52,481 nt of DNA from UMGS1279 sp045630265 (lineage in GTDB: Bacteria > Bacillota > Clostridia > Oscillospirales > Acutalibacteraceae): assembly GCA_045630265.1 (NCBI GenBank), contig JAZQSV010000046.1:1-52481 (forward strand). The letters are read 5' to 3'. Position numbers and translations under genes: made by a program. Numbering within the stretch: the first letter of the stretch is position 1; each line of letters begins with the position of its first letter. Positions 7,050 through 17,105 of the stretch are shown piece by piece. The notes under the pieces were generated by a model. The model had not been told where the DNA came from, did no database searches, and was given only the letters and a program-made list of their open reading frames with translations.

Positions 7050-10000
7050 ATGAAAAGTAATTCGAAAAAGCTTTTGTCATTGCTTCTTGCATTTGCGGTG
7101 CTTTTGGGTGCGTTCCCATTTAGTGCTTCTGCTGCAGTTGATTATGACCATAGCACAAATCAAGATGATTATTACAATCTAATCAGCAAAAAGGACTGGG
7201 AAATTTCCCCAGGTATTTCCGAATCGGAAATTGTTTTAAATAACGATGCCGGTTCGTATCGTCAGGTTATTCACGTTATGGAAGCTAACGTTAACAACCC
7301 TTATGCTAAGGTTATCGGTAGCTATGCAGAAATGAACACCTCGAAATATCAGACGGCTGATATGTACCAGCAGACTACCTGGATTAGAGATAACTGGGGC
7401 CTTAACGTAGTGGGCGGTATGAATACCTGCCTTAGCTGGTATAACGGCGATACATATGCTAAAAATCCTGACAGAATCGGTGAGCCCTTGGGCTTTATGA
7501 TGCTTGATGGCGAGGTTTTGTTCGACCATTCTGTTGGATTCCCCACCTGTATCGTCATCAACTACGATGAAAAAGACGGCATTCAAAGACCTGCCGACAT
7601 TCCCAAAGTAGAAATGGTAACCGTTACCTCTGCTGCCGACCTTGATGGTTGGGAAGAGCAGGTTATTCCCTGCTCTAGTGGCTACATTGTAAAAGATGGT
7701 AAAAACCAATATACAAAAAGCCACACAGGTGGTGAGCCGCGTTCTGTTGTAGGAATTAAGGCAGACGGCACTGTTGTTGCCATGGAAAATGATGGTCGTC
7801 AGTCGCCTTACTCCTGTGGTATGAACATGTATGAGCTTGCAGAGGTTATGATTTCTCTTGGCTGTACATACGCTGCTAACTGCGACGGCGGAGGTTCATC
7901 AACCTTTGTTACAAAACGCCCCAGCGAGGAACTTGCAGTTCAAAACTCCCCCTCTGATGGTAGTCTTCGTCCCACCACCAGCGGTATAGTGTTTATCTCT
8001 ACCGCCCCTGCAGACGGCACCTTTAGCCGTGCACACATTTCTGCAGAGGACAAATATTATACCCCCGGCACAACAGTAGAATTTGACGTAATCGGTACCG
8101 ACCTTGCAGGTAATCCTGCAGAAATTCCTGAGGACGTTATATGGCAAATCAAAGAGGACGGCATGGGTACAATTGCTGACGGAAAATTCATTTCCAACGG
8201 CAAAGAAGGTACCGTTACCGCACAGATGGTTTATGAAGGTGAAGTTGTTGGTGAAACAACAATCAATATCGTAGTTCCCGATATTGCCTTTAAAATGGAT
8301 AAGCTTGTTTTGCCTTATGGCGAGACAGCGGAAATCAACCTTTCTGTTACAACTAATGAAGGTCTTAACACAGTTACAACTAAACCTGGCGACATTATCC
8401 TAACCCTTTCTGATGAAAAAATGGGTACAATAGACGGCAATCTATTTACAACCTGTCAACAGGATAGCGGTGTTGCCGGCGGCACGCTTACTGCTACCCT
8501 TGTTTGCGACCCCACCAAAACTGTAACTGCTACTGTAAAATTCGGTAAAGCTTCTGAAATTGTTTTTGATTTTGAAAACAATTATGAGTTAATCATTGAC
8601 AATAGCACAACAGGTAAAAACAAGGATGGTACCTATATTTATGGTTGGCATGCATCCGATATACAAACAGACCAGAACTTCCAGTACCGCTGGAGTGGTT
8701 ATAAAGCAAGAAGCCCTATTGGCATAGGCACAAAGGAAGAACTTAAATTAGTTGATAAAACCACAGGCAAGGTTCGTAACGGCAACAATGCTTTAGCAGT
8801 ACATCTTGACTGGACATGGACAACTTCAATGGGTGCTAAACAGATTAACGTTTGGTTCCCCGAAGCTATCGATGTTTCTGAGGCATCAAACTTTGGTATG
8901 TGGCTATATATCCCTAACGCTAAAGCCTTGATTGACTGTGCAACCTTTAGGCTTCAGGGCCGTGCAATTTCCGATCCGGTAAACAGTCCTATTGGAACCG
9001 CTAAATCACAGGATATCAAATTTAAAGACTTGCTTGCAAACGGCGGAGTTGCCGATGAGGGTTGGTTCTATGTTAATTACGATGTCCTCCTTAACGGCTG
9101 GACTGTAATTGACTACTTCCAGATTATGATAACTGACAATTCAACCGGATTTAACTCAATGAGCGATTACACATTCTACGTTGATGATGTAACGGTTGAC
9201 TACTCTGAGGCAGTTATCGATAGAGAAAATCCCTACTTTACAAGTATGGGTATTGCTAATGCACAAGACAGTGCTGATGAAATCGTTGACGGTGCTGTTA
9301 TTGCAAATGGCAACATCACAGTTTTGGCGCAGTCAAAAGAAAATACCTCAAAAGTTAATTACACCGGCCTCAACACCAAGTCTGCTAAGGTTTATGTTGA
9401 CGGCAAGCAGATTACAACAGGCGTTACAACCAACGCTAGTGGTAAAATTTCCGCCTCATTAAATCTTGCTGACGGCGTTCATACCATTAGATTTGAAATT
9501 TGTGACGAGCAGGGCAACCTTGGCAGTATTGCACGTAAGGTAGTTGTTAACACAGAAAAGAGCCCCGTTCGTTTAGAACTTGCCGATCCTACAGCTACAG
9601 AGATTCCTGCCGGTGCTGTTATGTACCTAAACCTTGTTGCTGATGATATTACTAAGATTGATGCGGTAACCACCAACATAAATCTCGACCAGGTTAACGA
9701 GTGGGATCTCGCGGGTCTCGATGTTGCATACGGTTTTGAGGCAACATATACTGTTGATGGCAATAATAATGCAACTATAACTATTACAAGAGTTTCAGAT
9801 GAAATCGAGGCAACTACAAGCATTCTTGCCAAGCTTCCTGTTCGTATTTGGCAGGCAAAGGCGCACCTTGACCCCGAGTATATTAAGCTTGGTATGGTTC
9901 AGGATGACCCTGCAAAGCAAGATAAATATTTTGCCATGACTCCTTACGGCATGTGGCTTTCCGACGGCGTGTTCAAGATTAAGGTTGTAGTTGACGCTGA

Positions 10001-12593
10001 TGCAGGCGAAGTTACCTATACCGATGGCACAACAGCAACATTCTCTTCTAAAGAGTATGTAGTAACCACAGAGCTTAACCGTTATCGTAACTCCAAAAAC
10101 ACAGGTTACGCAAACTTCTATCAGGATAAGGCCAGCTTCCATATTCACAAAGCAGGCGAGCCTCAAAGTAAGGCAGCAACCTGTACCGAAGCGGGTTATA
10201 CCGACAGAGTATTTTGTGTAGGCTGTACTTGCGATACAGTAAAGCATTATAATCATGAGTGTGATACCAGCGACGGTTGTGGCTCAGTAATTGATTGGGG
10301 TACCACAGTTCCCGCCACAGGCCACACATATAAACACATAGATAACCAACTTGTTTGCGACTGTGGTAAAGTGTTCAGTGCCGATGGTTTTGTAGAGTTT
10401 GAAGGCAAAACTATGTACTTTGCAGCTGGCAAATATCTCACTGGATATCAAAGGGTTGGAACTGTTTATTATTTGTTTGATGAAAACGGATATGCATATG
10501 ACGGACAGTATAATGTTTGCGACACAACCATAACATTTAATAAGGGCGAGTTTATTGCAACCGAGGATGTTTTGCTTGCTGGTATGTGTGGTGATAATAT
10601 ATGGTTCGTATTATTTGCGGATGGCCAGCTTGTGCTTGACGGCTCAGGAGATATGTATGATTATGCGGCCATCAGATTTGCTCCCTGGTATAATGAGTAT
10701 CGTGATATTGTTGTAGAGATTAAAATTGGAAAAGAAATTACAACCATTGGTACCAGATCGTTTTATAACATGAAGAACCTCATATCAATTGTGTTTGAGG
10801 AGGGCAGTGTACTTACTGCTATTAGGGAACATGCTATAGCTAAACATGCTTCCTTAGAAAATGTTGTTATTCCAGATGGCGTTAAACTATTAGATAACGG
10901 TGTGTTTGAACTTTGTCCGGCTCTAAAGAATGTTCAAATGCCCGCAAAGCTTTCCTATATTGCAACCACTGCATTCAAGGAGTCTACCGATGCAACCTAT
11001 AGCGTAGTTGCAGGTAGTTTGGCTGAAACATGGGCTAAAAATAAGGGCTTTAATTACACAACAAGAATAGCAACCCTTGCTGGCGGTAAGCTTACCGACA
11101 CCATTACTTGGGAGTTCTATTCTGATGGAACACTTGAAATTTCAGGTGAGGGCGCAATGCCCGACTATGCCGTTTCGGCAGGTAACACAACTGCTCCTTG
11201 GGCAGGTCTTGACGTAGAAAAGATTGTTATTTCAAGGGGCATTACAAGAATCGGTGCTTATGCCTTCTTTAAAACTACCGCTTCTGCGGTTGAGTTTGAG
11301 GCAGACAGTGCGTTAGAGACAATTGGCAAGGCAGCATTTGGTTATATGAATAAGCTTACAAGTCTTGTTCTTCCCGATGAACTAAAGACAGTTGAAACCT
11401 ATGGATTCTATAACAACCCCGCACTTACAAGCGTATATATGCCTGCAGGTGTAACATCACTCGGAAACAACCTATTCTACGGCGGCAATGCTAATGTAGT
11501 AATGAATGTTGCAAATGGTTCTTATGCACATACATATGCGGTATCTAAGGGTGTTGCAGTTGAGCTTCGTACAGAAGTAGTTCTTGTTCAAAGTGGAAAT
11601 CTTACAGACACCATTACTTGGGAGTTCTATTCTGATGGAACCCTTAAGGTTCTTGGCGCCGGCGCAATGCCTGATTATGCCGCAGCCGGCGGATACACAA
11701 CTGCTCCTTGGGGCAAGCTTGCGATAAACAAGATTGTGGTAGCTAAGGATATTACAAGTGTTGGTGCATTTGCATTCTTCAAAACTACTGCTACTGAGGT
11801 TGAGTTTGAAACCGGCAGCAAGATTGAAAGCATCGGTAAGGCAGCATTTGGTTATATGAATAAGCTTACAAGTCTTGTTCTTCCGAGCAATGTTACCGCT
11901 ATTGATAAGTATGCATTCTATTATTGCCCTGTACTAAGCACAGTATATCTTCCCGCAGGTGTAACTTCTATTAGCTACGGATTGTTCCAGGGTGGTTATG
12001 CAAACGTAGTAATGCAGGTAGCAGATGGTTCTTATGCTCACACTTATGCAGTTAAGAATGGTATTGCAGTAGAGCTTCGTAACGAAATTGTTCTTGTTCA
12101 AAGGGGTGAGCTTACTGATACTATTGCTTGGGAGTTCTATTCTGACGGAACCCTTAAGATTATTGGTACCGGCGTAATGCCTGACTATGCTGCAGTTGGC
12201 GGATACACAACCGCTCCTTGGGCTAAGCTTGCAGTAAGCAAAATAGTTATTTCAAAGGGCATTACAAAGATTGGCGCATTTGCATTCTTTAAAGTAACTG
12301 CTTCCGCAGTTGAGTTTGAGGCGGATAGCACGCTTGAGACCATTGGCAAGGCAGCATTCGGTTATATGAAGAACATTACTGAAATAGTTCTTCCGGATTC
12401 CGTTAAGACTATCGAAAAATATGCATTCTATTACTGTCCTGCCCTTACTGTAGTATACATTCCTGCAGAAGTGACCTCCATTGGCAGTGGCTTGTTCCAA
12501 GGAACGAACCCCAATGTGGTATTGCAGGTAGTAGAGGGCTCTTATGCACACAGCTATGCAATTGCAAAGGGTATAACAGTGGAGTTCCACTGA
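7050..12593 (+). CDS. Secreted phosphodiester-glycosidase/BspA-type LRR protein
   Basis: A 1847-aa multidomain exported protein. A signal peptide ends near residue 28 (FPFSASAA). Residues of about 80-320 form a NAGPA-type phosphodiester glycosidase domain (VVGGMNT, GEPLGFMMLDGEVL, RSVVGIKADG, NCDGGGSSTF); relatives cleave GlcNAc-1-phosphodiesters. Then come Ig-like segments, a carbohydrate-binding-like beta region (about 505-730), a cohesin-like segment (about 845-990), a Cys-rich part with CxxC pairs, a choline-binding-like YLFDENGYAYDG motif, and from about 1175 four BspA-type LRR units ending at the C-terminus. The last three units repeat with an exact 510-bp period. No LPXTG, SLH or other anchor is visible, so it may be released or held by carbohydrate binding. 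Inside the glycan locus it may trim or modify the surface polymer. The role is inferred. Confidence 0.88.
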   Translation: MKSNSKKLLSLLLAFAVLLGAFPFSASAAVDYDHSTNQDDYYNLISKKDWEISPGISESEIVLNNDAGSYRQVIHVMEANVNNPYAKVIGSYAEMNTSKYQTADMYQQTTWIRDNWGLNVVGGMNTCLSWYNGDTYAKNPDRIGEPLGFMMLDGEVLFDHSVGFPTCIVINYDEKDGIQRPADIPKVEMVTVTSAADLDGWEEQVIPCSSGYIVKDGKNQYTKSHTGGEPRSVVGIKADGTVVAMENDGRQSPYSCGMNMYELAEVMISLGCTYAANCDGGGSSTFVTKRPSEELAVQNSPSDGSLRPTTSGIVFISTAPADGTFSRAHISAEDKYYTPGTTVEFDVIGTDLAGNPAEIPEDVIWQIKEDGMGTIADGKFISNGKEGTVTAQMVYEGEVVGETTINIVVPDIAFKMDKLVLPYGETAEINLSVTTNEGLNTVTTKPGDIILTLSDEKMGTIDGNLFTTCQQDSGVAGGTLTATLVCDPTKTVTATVKFGKASEIVFDFENNYELIIDNSTTGKNKDGTYIYGWHASDIQTDQNFQYRWSGYKARSPIGIGTKEELKLVDKTTGKVRNGNNALAVHLDWTWTTSMGAKQINVWFPEAIDVSEASNFGMWLYIPNAKALIDCATFRLQGRAISDPVNSPIGTAKSQDIKFKDLLANGGVADEGWFYVNYDVLLNGWTVIDYFQIMITDNSTGFNSMSDYTFYVDDVTVDYSEAVIDRENPYFTSMGIANAQDSADEIVDGAVIANGNITVLAQSKENTSKVNYTGLNTKSAKVYVDGKQITTGVTTNASGKISASLNLADGVHTIRFEICDEQGNLGSIARKVVVNTEKSPVRLELADPTATEIPAGAVMYLNLVADDITKIDAVTTNINLDQVNEWDLAGLDVAYGFEATYTVDGNNNATITITRVSDEIEATTSILAKLPVRIWQAKAHLDPEYIKLGMVQDDPAKQDKYFAMTPYGMWLSDGVFKIKVVVDADAGEVTYTDGTTATFSSKEYVVTTELNRYRNSKNTGYANFYQDKASFHIHKAGEPQSKAATCTEAGYTDRVFCVGCTCDTVKHYNHECDTSDGCGSVIDWGTTVPATGHTYKHIDNQLVCDCGKVFSADGFVEFEGKTMYFAAGKYLTGYQRVGTVYYLFDENGYAYDGQYNVCDTTITFNKGEFIATEDVLLAGMCGDNIWFVLFADGQLVLDGSGDMYDYAAIRFAPWYNEYRDIVVEIKIGKEITTIGTRSFYNMKNLISIVFEEGSVLTAIREHAIAKHASLENVVIPDGVKLLDNGVFELCPALKNVQMPAKLSYIATTAFKESTDATYSVVAGSLAETWAKNKGFNYTTRIATLAGGKLTDTITWEFYSDGTLEISGEGAMPDYAVSAGNTTAPWAGLDVEKIVISRGITRIGAYAFFKTTASAVEFEADSALETIGKAAFGYMNKLTSLVLPDELKTVETYGFYNNPALTSVYMPAGVTSLGNNLFYGGNANVVMNVANGSYAHTYAVSKGVAVELRTEVVLVQSGNLTDTITWEFYSDGTLKVLGAGAMPDYAAAGGYTTAPWGKLAINKIVVAKDITSVGAFAFFKTTATEVEFETGSKIESIGKAAFGYMNKLTSLVLPSNVTAIDKYAFYYCPVLSTVYLPAGVTSISYGLFQGGYANVVMQVADGSYAHTYAVKNGIAVELRNEIVLVQRGELTDTIAWEFYSDGTLKIIGTGVMPDYAAVGGYTTAPWAKLAVSKIVISKGITKIGAFAFFKVTASAVEFEADSTLETIGKAAFGYMKNITEIVLPDSVKTIEKYAFYYCPALTVVYIPAEVTSIGSGLFQGTNPNVVLQVVEGSYAHSYAIAKGITVEFH
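11101..11610 (+). repeat. 510-bp LRR repeat, unit 1
   Basis: First of three units. Each opens with C.ATT.CTTGGGAGTTCTAT at 11101, 11611 and 12121, exactly 510 bp (170 codons) apart. A more diverged relative precedes it from about 10,590. Confidence 0.9.
11611..12120 (+). repeat. 510-bp LRR repeat, unit 2
   Basis: In register with unit 1. The 30 or so bases at its start, and the GGCAGCATTTGGTTATATGA block in its middle, are almost unchanged between units. Confidence 0.9.
12121..12590 (+). repeat. 510-bp LRR repeat, unit 3 (short)
   Basis: In register with units 1 and 2, ending at the stop codon about 40 bp short of a full period. Confidence 0.88.
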
Positions 12594-12621
12594 GAGTTTA
12601 AAGGTTTAATAAAGTAACATG

Positions 12622-12663
12622 GCAAACCGCCGAGGTTGAGTAAACTTAGCTTCGGCGGTTTGC
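12622..12663 (+). terminator. Terminator after the giant secreted protein
   Basis: GCAAACCGCCGA pairs with TCGGCGGTTTGC across an 18-nt loop, followed by TCTATTT. It splits the locus into at least two transcripts. Confidence 0.75.
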
Positions 12664-12695
12664 TCTATTTATATATGAGCAAACGCTAATAAATG

Positions 12696-12724
12696 TTGAC
12701 ATAAAGAATATAAAGTAGTATAAT
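12696..12724 (+). promoter_or_regulatory. Promoter of the licD unit
   Basis: A consensus sigma-A promoter: TTGACA (12696-12701), 17 bp, TATAAT (12719-12724). It follows the terminator and begins a second transcript of the polysaccharide locus. Confidence 0.85.
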
Positions 12725-12830
12725 TTATAGTGTATAAGTGGGCTAATGCGCCTTTGCGCAAAAGATAAAGGAATTTTAGTATTTCTTCTTTTGAGAACAT
12801 AAAAATATATCGATATATAGGAGAAGAACG

Positions 12831-13640
12831 ATGAATGAATTGCAAGCACGGTTGCTCAAAATGTTGTGTTGGTTGCATTCGTATTGTAAAGAACACAATT
12901 TGCGATATTACTTGGTGCATGGCACAATGCTTGGTGCGGTAAGACATAAAGGGTTTATACCGTGGGATGATGACATAGACGTTGGTATGCCGAGGTCAGA
13001 TTATGAGAAATTAAGAGAGATTTGCAAGTTGAGCGGTAAAGAGCAGTATGTGTTTGAATTTCCAGGAGATAATTGCGAGTATCCTTATAGATGGGCTAAG
13101 CTTTTTGATACCACAACAACCCAAATAGAAAAGCAGAGATATCCGGTAAGGCGTGGTATTAATATTGATATTTTTCCACTCGATGGTATAGGTGAAACTT
13201 ATGAAGAAGCGCTGAAAAATTTTCGGCCAATAAAAAGGTGTAGAATTCTTAATAGCATGATTAGCTGTGGCCTATTAAAACGTCGAGCGTGGTATAAGAA
13301 TGCTCTGATTTTGTTGGGAAGAATAATATCGCCACTTTTTATTAGCAAAACAAAATTGATAAAAAAGATGGATGACATTTGCAAGCAAAGAGATTATGAT
13401 TCTTACGAATATGTAGGATCACTTTTAGACGAATATGGAGAAAAAAGTCTAATGCAAAAAGAGATCTATGGCAACCCTACAGCCATAGAATTTGAGGGAT
13501 TTATGGTTAATGGGGTGGAAAGCCCCGACAAATATCTTGCAGCATTGTATGGGGAATATATGAAACTCCCACCTGAAGAAGAGAGAGATTCTCACCATGA
13601 TAAGATTTTATTGGATTTAAATAATGGGTATATAGATTGA
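12831..13640 (+). CDS. LicD family protein, copy 1
   Basis: A 269-aa protein of the LicD (fukutin-like) nucleotidyltransferase-fold family, whose best-known members transfer phosphocholine from CDP-choline to surface glycans. The core lies near residues 27-56: YYLVHGTMLGAVRHKGFIPW, then DDDIDVGMPR, with the acidic DDDID metal site. NIDIFPLDG follows near residue 110. Some members transfer other phospho-groups, so choline is not certain. AGGAG precedes the ATG. A close paralogue follows 105 bp downstream, so this is a tandem duplication. The N-terminus (NELQARLLKMLCWLH) and most of the length match between the two copies. Confidence 0.9.
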   Translation: MNELQARLLKMLCWLHSYCKEHNLRYYLVHGTMLGAVRHKGFIPWDDDIDVGMPRSDYEKLREICKLSGKEQYVFEFPGDNCEYPYRWAKLFDTTTTQIEKQRYPVRRGINIDIFPLDGIGETYEEALKNFRPIKRCRILNSMISCGLLKRRAWYKNALILLGRIISPLFISKTKLIKKMDDICKQRDYDSYEYVGSLLDEYGEKSLMQKEIYGNPTAIEFEGFMVNGVESPDKYLAALYGEYMKLPPEEERDSHHDKILLDLNNGYID

Positions 13641-13745
13641 AATATTATTGATTGATAACATGTAACACATAGTTAAAAAGCCAAAGGATAATAAGAGGCA
13701 GTTTTAATAATTTAAGGATTTATAAATTACAAAAGGAGAACTTCC

Positions 13746-14558
13746 ATGAACGAGATGCAACAGCGTCTTACCAAGATGCTCGGTTGGTTTCACACCTACT
13801 GTGAAAATCATAATTTGAGATATTATCTTATATACGGCACGATGCTTGGCGCGGTAAGGCATAAAGGGTTTATACCGTGGGATGATGATATAGATGTTGG
13901 AATGCCAAGAGCAGATTATGAGAGGTTAAGGCAACTTTGTAAAACCGAAGGACCAGGGCAGTATATGTTCGAATTTCCTGGGAATGACAATCCCGAGTAC
14001 ACTACACTTTGGGCTAAACTTTTTGACACGACTACAACCCTTATAGAAGAACAAAGGCACCCTATTGCAAGGGGAATTTATATTGATGTTTTTCCGTTGG
14101 ATGGTGCGGGGCAAACATATAAAGAAGCGGTTAAGAATTTCAAACCTATTAAGCGGCATAGAATACTTAACAATATGATTTGCTGTGGTTTTTTAAAACG
14201 AAGAGCATGGTATAAAAATATTTCAATTTTGATAGGCCGCATCATATCTCCTCTTTTGATTAATAGAGCAAAGTTAAATCAAAAAATCAATTTCCTTTGC
14301 AAAAAGCAAGATTTCGATGAATATGAATATGTCGGTTGCCTTATGGATATGAACCGTTTGACGAGCTTAATGCCAAGATGGATTTACGGGAAACCCACTC
14401 CGATACAGTTTGGTGAATATGTTTTAAATGGCGTGGAGCACCCCGATAAATACCTTTCTACACTTTATGGTGACTATATGCAGCTTCCGCCCGAGGAGAA
14501 ACGTGTTTCTCGCCATGATAGAATTTTGTTGGATCTCAATAAAGGATATAAAAATTAG
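13746..14558 (+). CDS. LicD family protein, copy 2
   Basis: A 270-aa paralogue of the preceding gene with the same GTMLGAVRHKGFIPWDDDID core and YIDVFPLDG motif. Both copies keep the acidic residues expected for catalysis, so neither looks dead. Differences cluster in the middle and C-terminal parts (for example MDMNRLTSLMPRWIYG against the first copy's SLLDEYGEKSLMQKEIYG), which could reflect different acceptors. AAAAGGAG precedes the ATG. Together they suggest two phospho-substitutions on the glycan, or dosage; both are inferences. Confidence 0.9.
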   Translation: MNEMQQRLTKMLGWFHTYCENHNLRYYLIYGTMLGAVRHKGFIPWDDDIDVGMPRADYERLRQLCKTEGPGQYMFEFPGNDNPEYTTLWAKLFDTTTTLIEEQRHPIARGIYIDVFPLDGAGQTYKEAVKNFKPIKRHRILNNMICCGFLKRRAWYKNISILIGRIISPLLINRAKLNQKINFLCKKQDFDEYEYVGCLMDMNRLTSLMPRWIYGKPTPIQFGEYVLNGVEHPDKYLSTLYGDYMQLPPEEKRVSRHDRILLDLNKGYKN

Positions 14559-14625
14559 AAACGATTGTTTGCACATACCACCGTACTGCAAGATTTTAAA
14601 TTATAAAATATGGGTGTGAATTTAC

Positions 14626-15894
14626 TTGAGAGTACTAGTAATAAGTCATAATATATTCACCAAAACCACAAATATGGGCAAGACTCTATCCATGTATTTT
14701 GATGGTTGGGGAATGAGCGACATTGCACAGTTATACGTTTGTGATGAGGTTCCTAATGATGATTCCACATGCGTTAATTATTATCGTGTTACAGATAAAG
14801 AAGCTTTGTTTTCTATTGTCAAAAGAAATAGTGGAAGACGATTTTCAAAATTGGATATAGATAAAAATTTAAAAGACGTCAGGAAAACTACAGGAGTAAC
14901 CTACAACATATCACAAAAGGCGCGCAAACGAACAGCCAAGGTGTATCTTGCAAGAAATCTTTTGTGGCGTCTCGCCAAATGGGACACAAAAAAACTATGG
15001 CAATGGGTTGACGATTTTGATCCGGAAGCTATATTTCTAGCGTCAGGAGATTATTCATTCATATATAATATTGCACTAAAAATTGCAAAGAGAAAAAATG
15101 TGCCGCTTTACGTTTCTTGTGTCGATGATTTCTATTTATATAATAAAAATGAGGGCAGCTTACTTGGAAGATGGCACCATAAGCTTTTTATGAAGCGTGT
15201 TAAAAAGACTATGGAGTATGCTACGGCAATTTTTACAATTTGCGATAAAATGAGCAATGATTATTCGAAATTTTTTAACAAACCCTGTTACACTCTACAT
15301 ACGGGGAGCGAAATTGAGAAACCATTTGACGAACCCAAAACCAACAAAATATCTTATTTGGGGAATGTGTCCAACAAGAGGTTTGAGCAGTTGATAGAAA
15401 TTGGCAAAACACTTATGAAGTCATCTATACAAGATAGGCCGCAATATATTGATGTTTATTCGGCTGAGACACGGCCGGAGATCATTCAGCACCTAACCAA
15501 AGATAACGGAATAAACTTTTGTGGTAAGATAGACGCTGAGCAGGTGAAGAAAGTGATTGCGGAAAGCATGTTGCTTATTCATACTGAGTCATTCGATGAG
15601 AAAATGAAAAAAACAGTTGCATATTCAGTTTCAACAAAAATTGCCGATTCCTTGTCCAGTGGCACATGTCTTCTGGCATATGGTCCTGAAGGCATTGCCT
15701 CTATGGATTATTTGATTGAAAATCAAGTGGCTTTTTGCGTTACAAAAAAGAAAGATTTGCCCAACAAACTGGATGAAATTATCGGCGATAAGAATCTACA
15801 GGCAGAAATAGTGCGGAGGGCACTTTTGCTGGCAGCAAAAAATCACAAATTGGATAAAAATACTAATTTGATAAAACAAGTATTAGGTGAGTAG
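14626..15894 (+). CDS. GT-B type glycosyltransferase-like protein
   Basis: A 422-aa protein with a GT-B look. The N-terminal RVLVISHNIFTKTTNMGKTL and the middle VSCVDDFYLYN and ATAIFTICDKMS match acceptor-side features. The C-terminal half has ISYLGNVSNKRF, a DVYSAE strand and STKIADSLSSGTCLLAYGPEG, the donor-binding part of GT4-like enzymes. It is cytosolic and probably adds a sugar to the repeat unit. The start is a TTG at 14626; nearby ATG and GTG codons are out of frame. Its stop TAG directly touches the ATG of the next gene (TAGATG). Confidence 0.75.
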   Translation: MRVLVISHNIFTKTTNMGKTLSMYFDGWGMSDIAQLYVCDEVPNDDSTCVNYYRVTDKEALFSIVKRNSGRRFSKLDIDKNLKDVRKTTGVTYNISQKARKRTAKVYLARNLLWRLAKWDTKKLWQWVDDFDPEAIFLASGDYSFIYNIALKIAKRKNVPLYVSCVDDFYLYNKNEGSLLGRWHHKLFMKRVKKTMEYATAIFTICDKMSNDYSKFFNKPCYTLHTGSEIEKPFDEPKTNKISYLGNVSNKRFEQLIEIGKTLMKSSIQDRPQYIDVYSAETRPEIIQHLTKDNGINFCGKIDAEQVKKVIAESMLLIHTESFDEKMKKTVAYSVSTKIADSLSSGTCLLAYGPEGIASMDYLIENQVAFCVTKKKDLPNKLDEIIGDKNLQAEIVRRALLLAAKNHKLDKNTNLIKQVLGE

Positions 15895-17097
15895 ATGAAC
15901 AATATTATAGGGTCAAAGAGATATGAGGACATAATATTAAATTATGTGCTATTAGCACTTGTTAGTATGAATTTCTTGGGCAGGGGAAGTATAGTACTTC
16001 TCTTGTTCGGAATATACAATGTTTTGTACATAAAAAATGCTAAATTCACCGTTGAAGGCACGATTTTGCTTTTTATGTCTTTTGGCATGATAATAGCCAT
16101 GTTGATATTCCCGGGGGTACATTTGATTACAGGTCACAGCCTTATTAATGAAGTGTGCAAGGCCCTCAACTTTGTTTTGCCCTTTATTGTTGGGTATTGC
16201 GGTTATGCAATGTCAACAGATAAAGAGAAATATATAAATCGAACACTTTTTGCCATTTGTTTGGGGTACGTGGCTCATATAGGGCTTATGTATATAAACA
16301 ATTTGCGACTCGGCATTGAGGGGCGCACTCTTGTTAGTGTTTGGACAGGTGAAGAAATTGCGGTTACACTTATCGGCTTGTTATCTGCATATGTTATCGC
16401 TTATACAGTTAGTAGTATTATTTATAACCCAAAATTACTTGTAAAGCTTTTTAGTGTTGTGGGAATTATAATGGTAATTCTTATAAATATGCAAACTGCA
16501 ACAAGAACGCCTTTTCTTTTGATGATAATGCTTTTAGCCCTGTTGCTTGTAATGGGATTTGCGGCAAATGAAAATAAAAACTACACCCATCTCTTGGTGT
16601 TTGTGTTTATAGCAGTGCTTCTTTTCCTATTATTCGAAATGAACTTGTTTGGTGTTAAAACGGCGGTTTTAGAAAGCCCAATTGTAGATAGATTCCAAGA
16701 TGAGGGCATGGAGAGTTCTCGTACTGAAATAGCAAAAGAATATTTTAACATTATGTTTGACCATCCTTGGGGTGGTGGATTTGGGTTGGAGACAACAAAC
16801 CATAATGCGCACAATTTCTGGCAACAATTTTATGATTTTTATGGAATAATTCCATTTATGCTGTCATTGGTTGTTACTGCCTCAATGTTTATTAAAATGA
16901 TACAACTCTTCGCCATAAAATATAAAAAATCATTCGAATATACACTTATTTCCATATATCTTATTACATTTATACAGATGCTTTTGGAACCGGTTGTAAC
17001 GGGTTATCCAATACTTTTCTGGACTTTGCTTTTGGTTCACGGCATGGCAAGCGCGCACTATAAAGAAAATTATGCAAAAACTGAAATCAAGAGGTAG
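15895..17097 (+). CDS. O-antigen polymerase/ligase-like membrane protein (Wzy-type)
   Basis: A 400-aa protein with about ten to twelve hydrophobic helices and a large extracytoplasmic loop near residues 255-310. That loop (MESSRTEIAKEYFNIM, then HPWGGGFG and NHNAHNFWQQFYDFYG) fits the Wzy_C / O-antigen ligase family, in which Arg and His residues of this loop act on undecaprenyl-linked repeat units outside the membrane. In a Wzx/Wzy-type locus it would polymerise the units. Its start touches the stop of the upstream gene. Wzy proteins are highly variable, so the call rests on topology, the loop motif and context. Confidence 0.8.
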   Translation: MNNIIGSKRYEDIILNYVLLALVSMNFLGRGSIVLLLFGIYNVLYIKNAKFTVEGTILLFMSFGMIIAMLIFPGVHLITGHSLINEVCKALNFVLPFIVGYCGYAMSTDKEKYINRTLFAICLGYVAHIGLMYINNLRLGIEGRTLVSVWTGEEIAVTLIGLLSAYVIAYTVSSIIYNPKLLVKLFSVVGIIMVILINMQTATRTPFLLMIMLLALLLVMGFAANENKNYTHLLVFVFIAVLLFLLFEMNLFGVKTAVLESPIVDRFQDEGMESSRTEIAKEYFNIMFDHPWGGGFGLETTNHNAHNFWQQFYDFYGIIPFMLSLVVTASMFIKMIQLFAIKYKKSFEYTLISIYLITFIQMLLEPVVTGYPILFWTLLLVHGMASAHYKENYAKTEIKR

Positions 17098-17105
17098 CGT
17101 TTTTC

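Noticed and set aside
11101..12590. Repeats taken as a CRISPR-like array
   Set aside because: The units are 510 bp, coding and in frame; there are no short repeats with unique spacers anywhere in the window.
12831..14558. One licD copy being a pseudogene
   Set aside because: Both copies are intact, full length and keep the acidic motif and ribosome binding sites.
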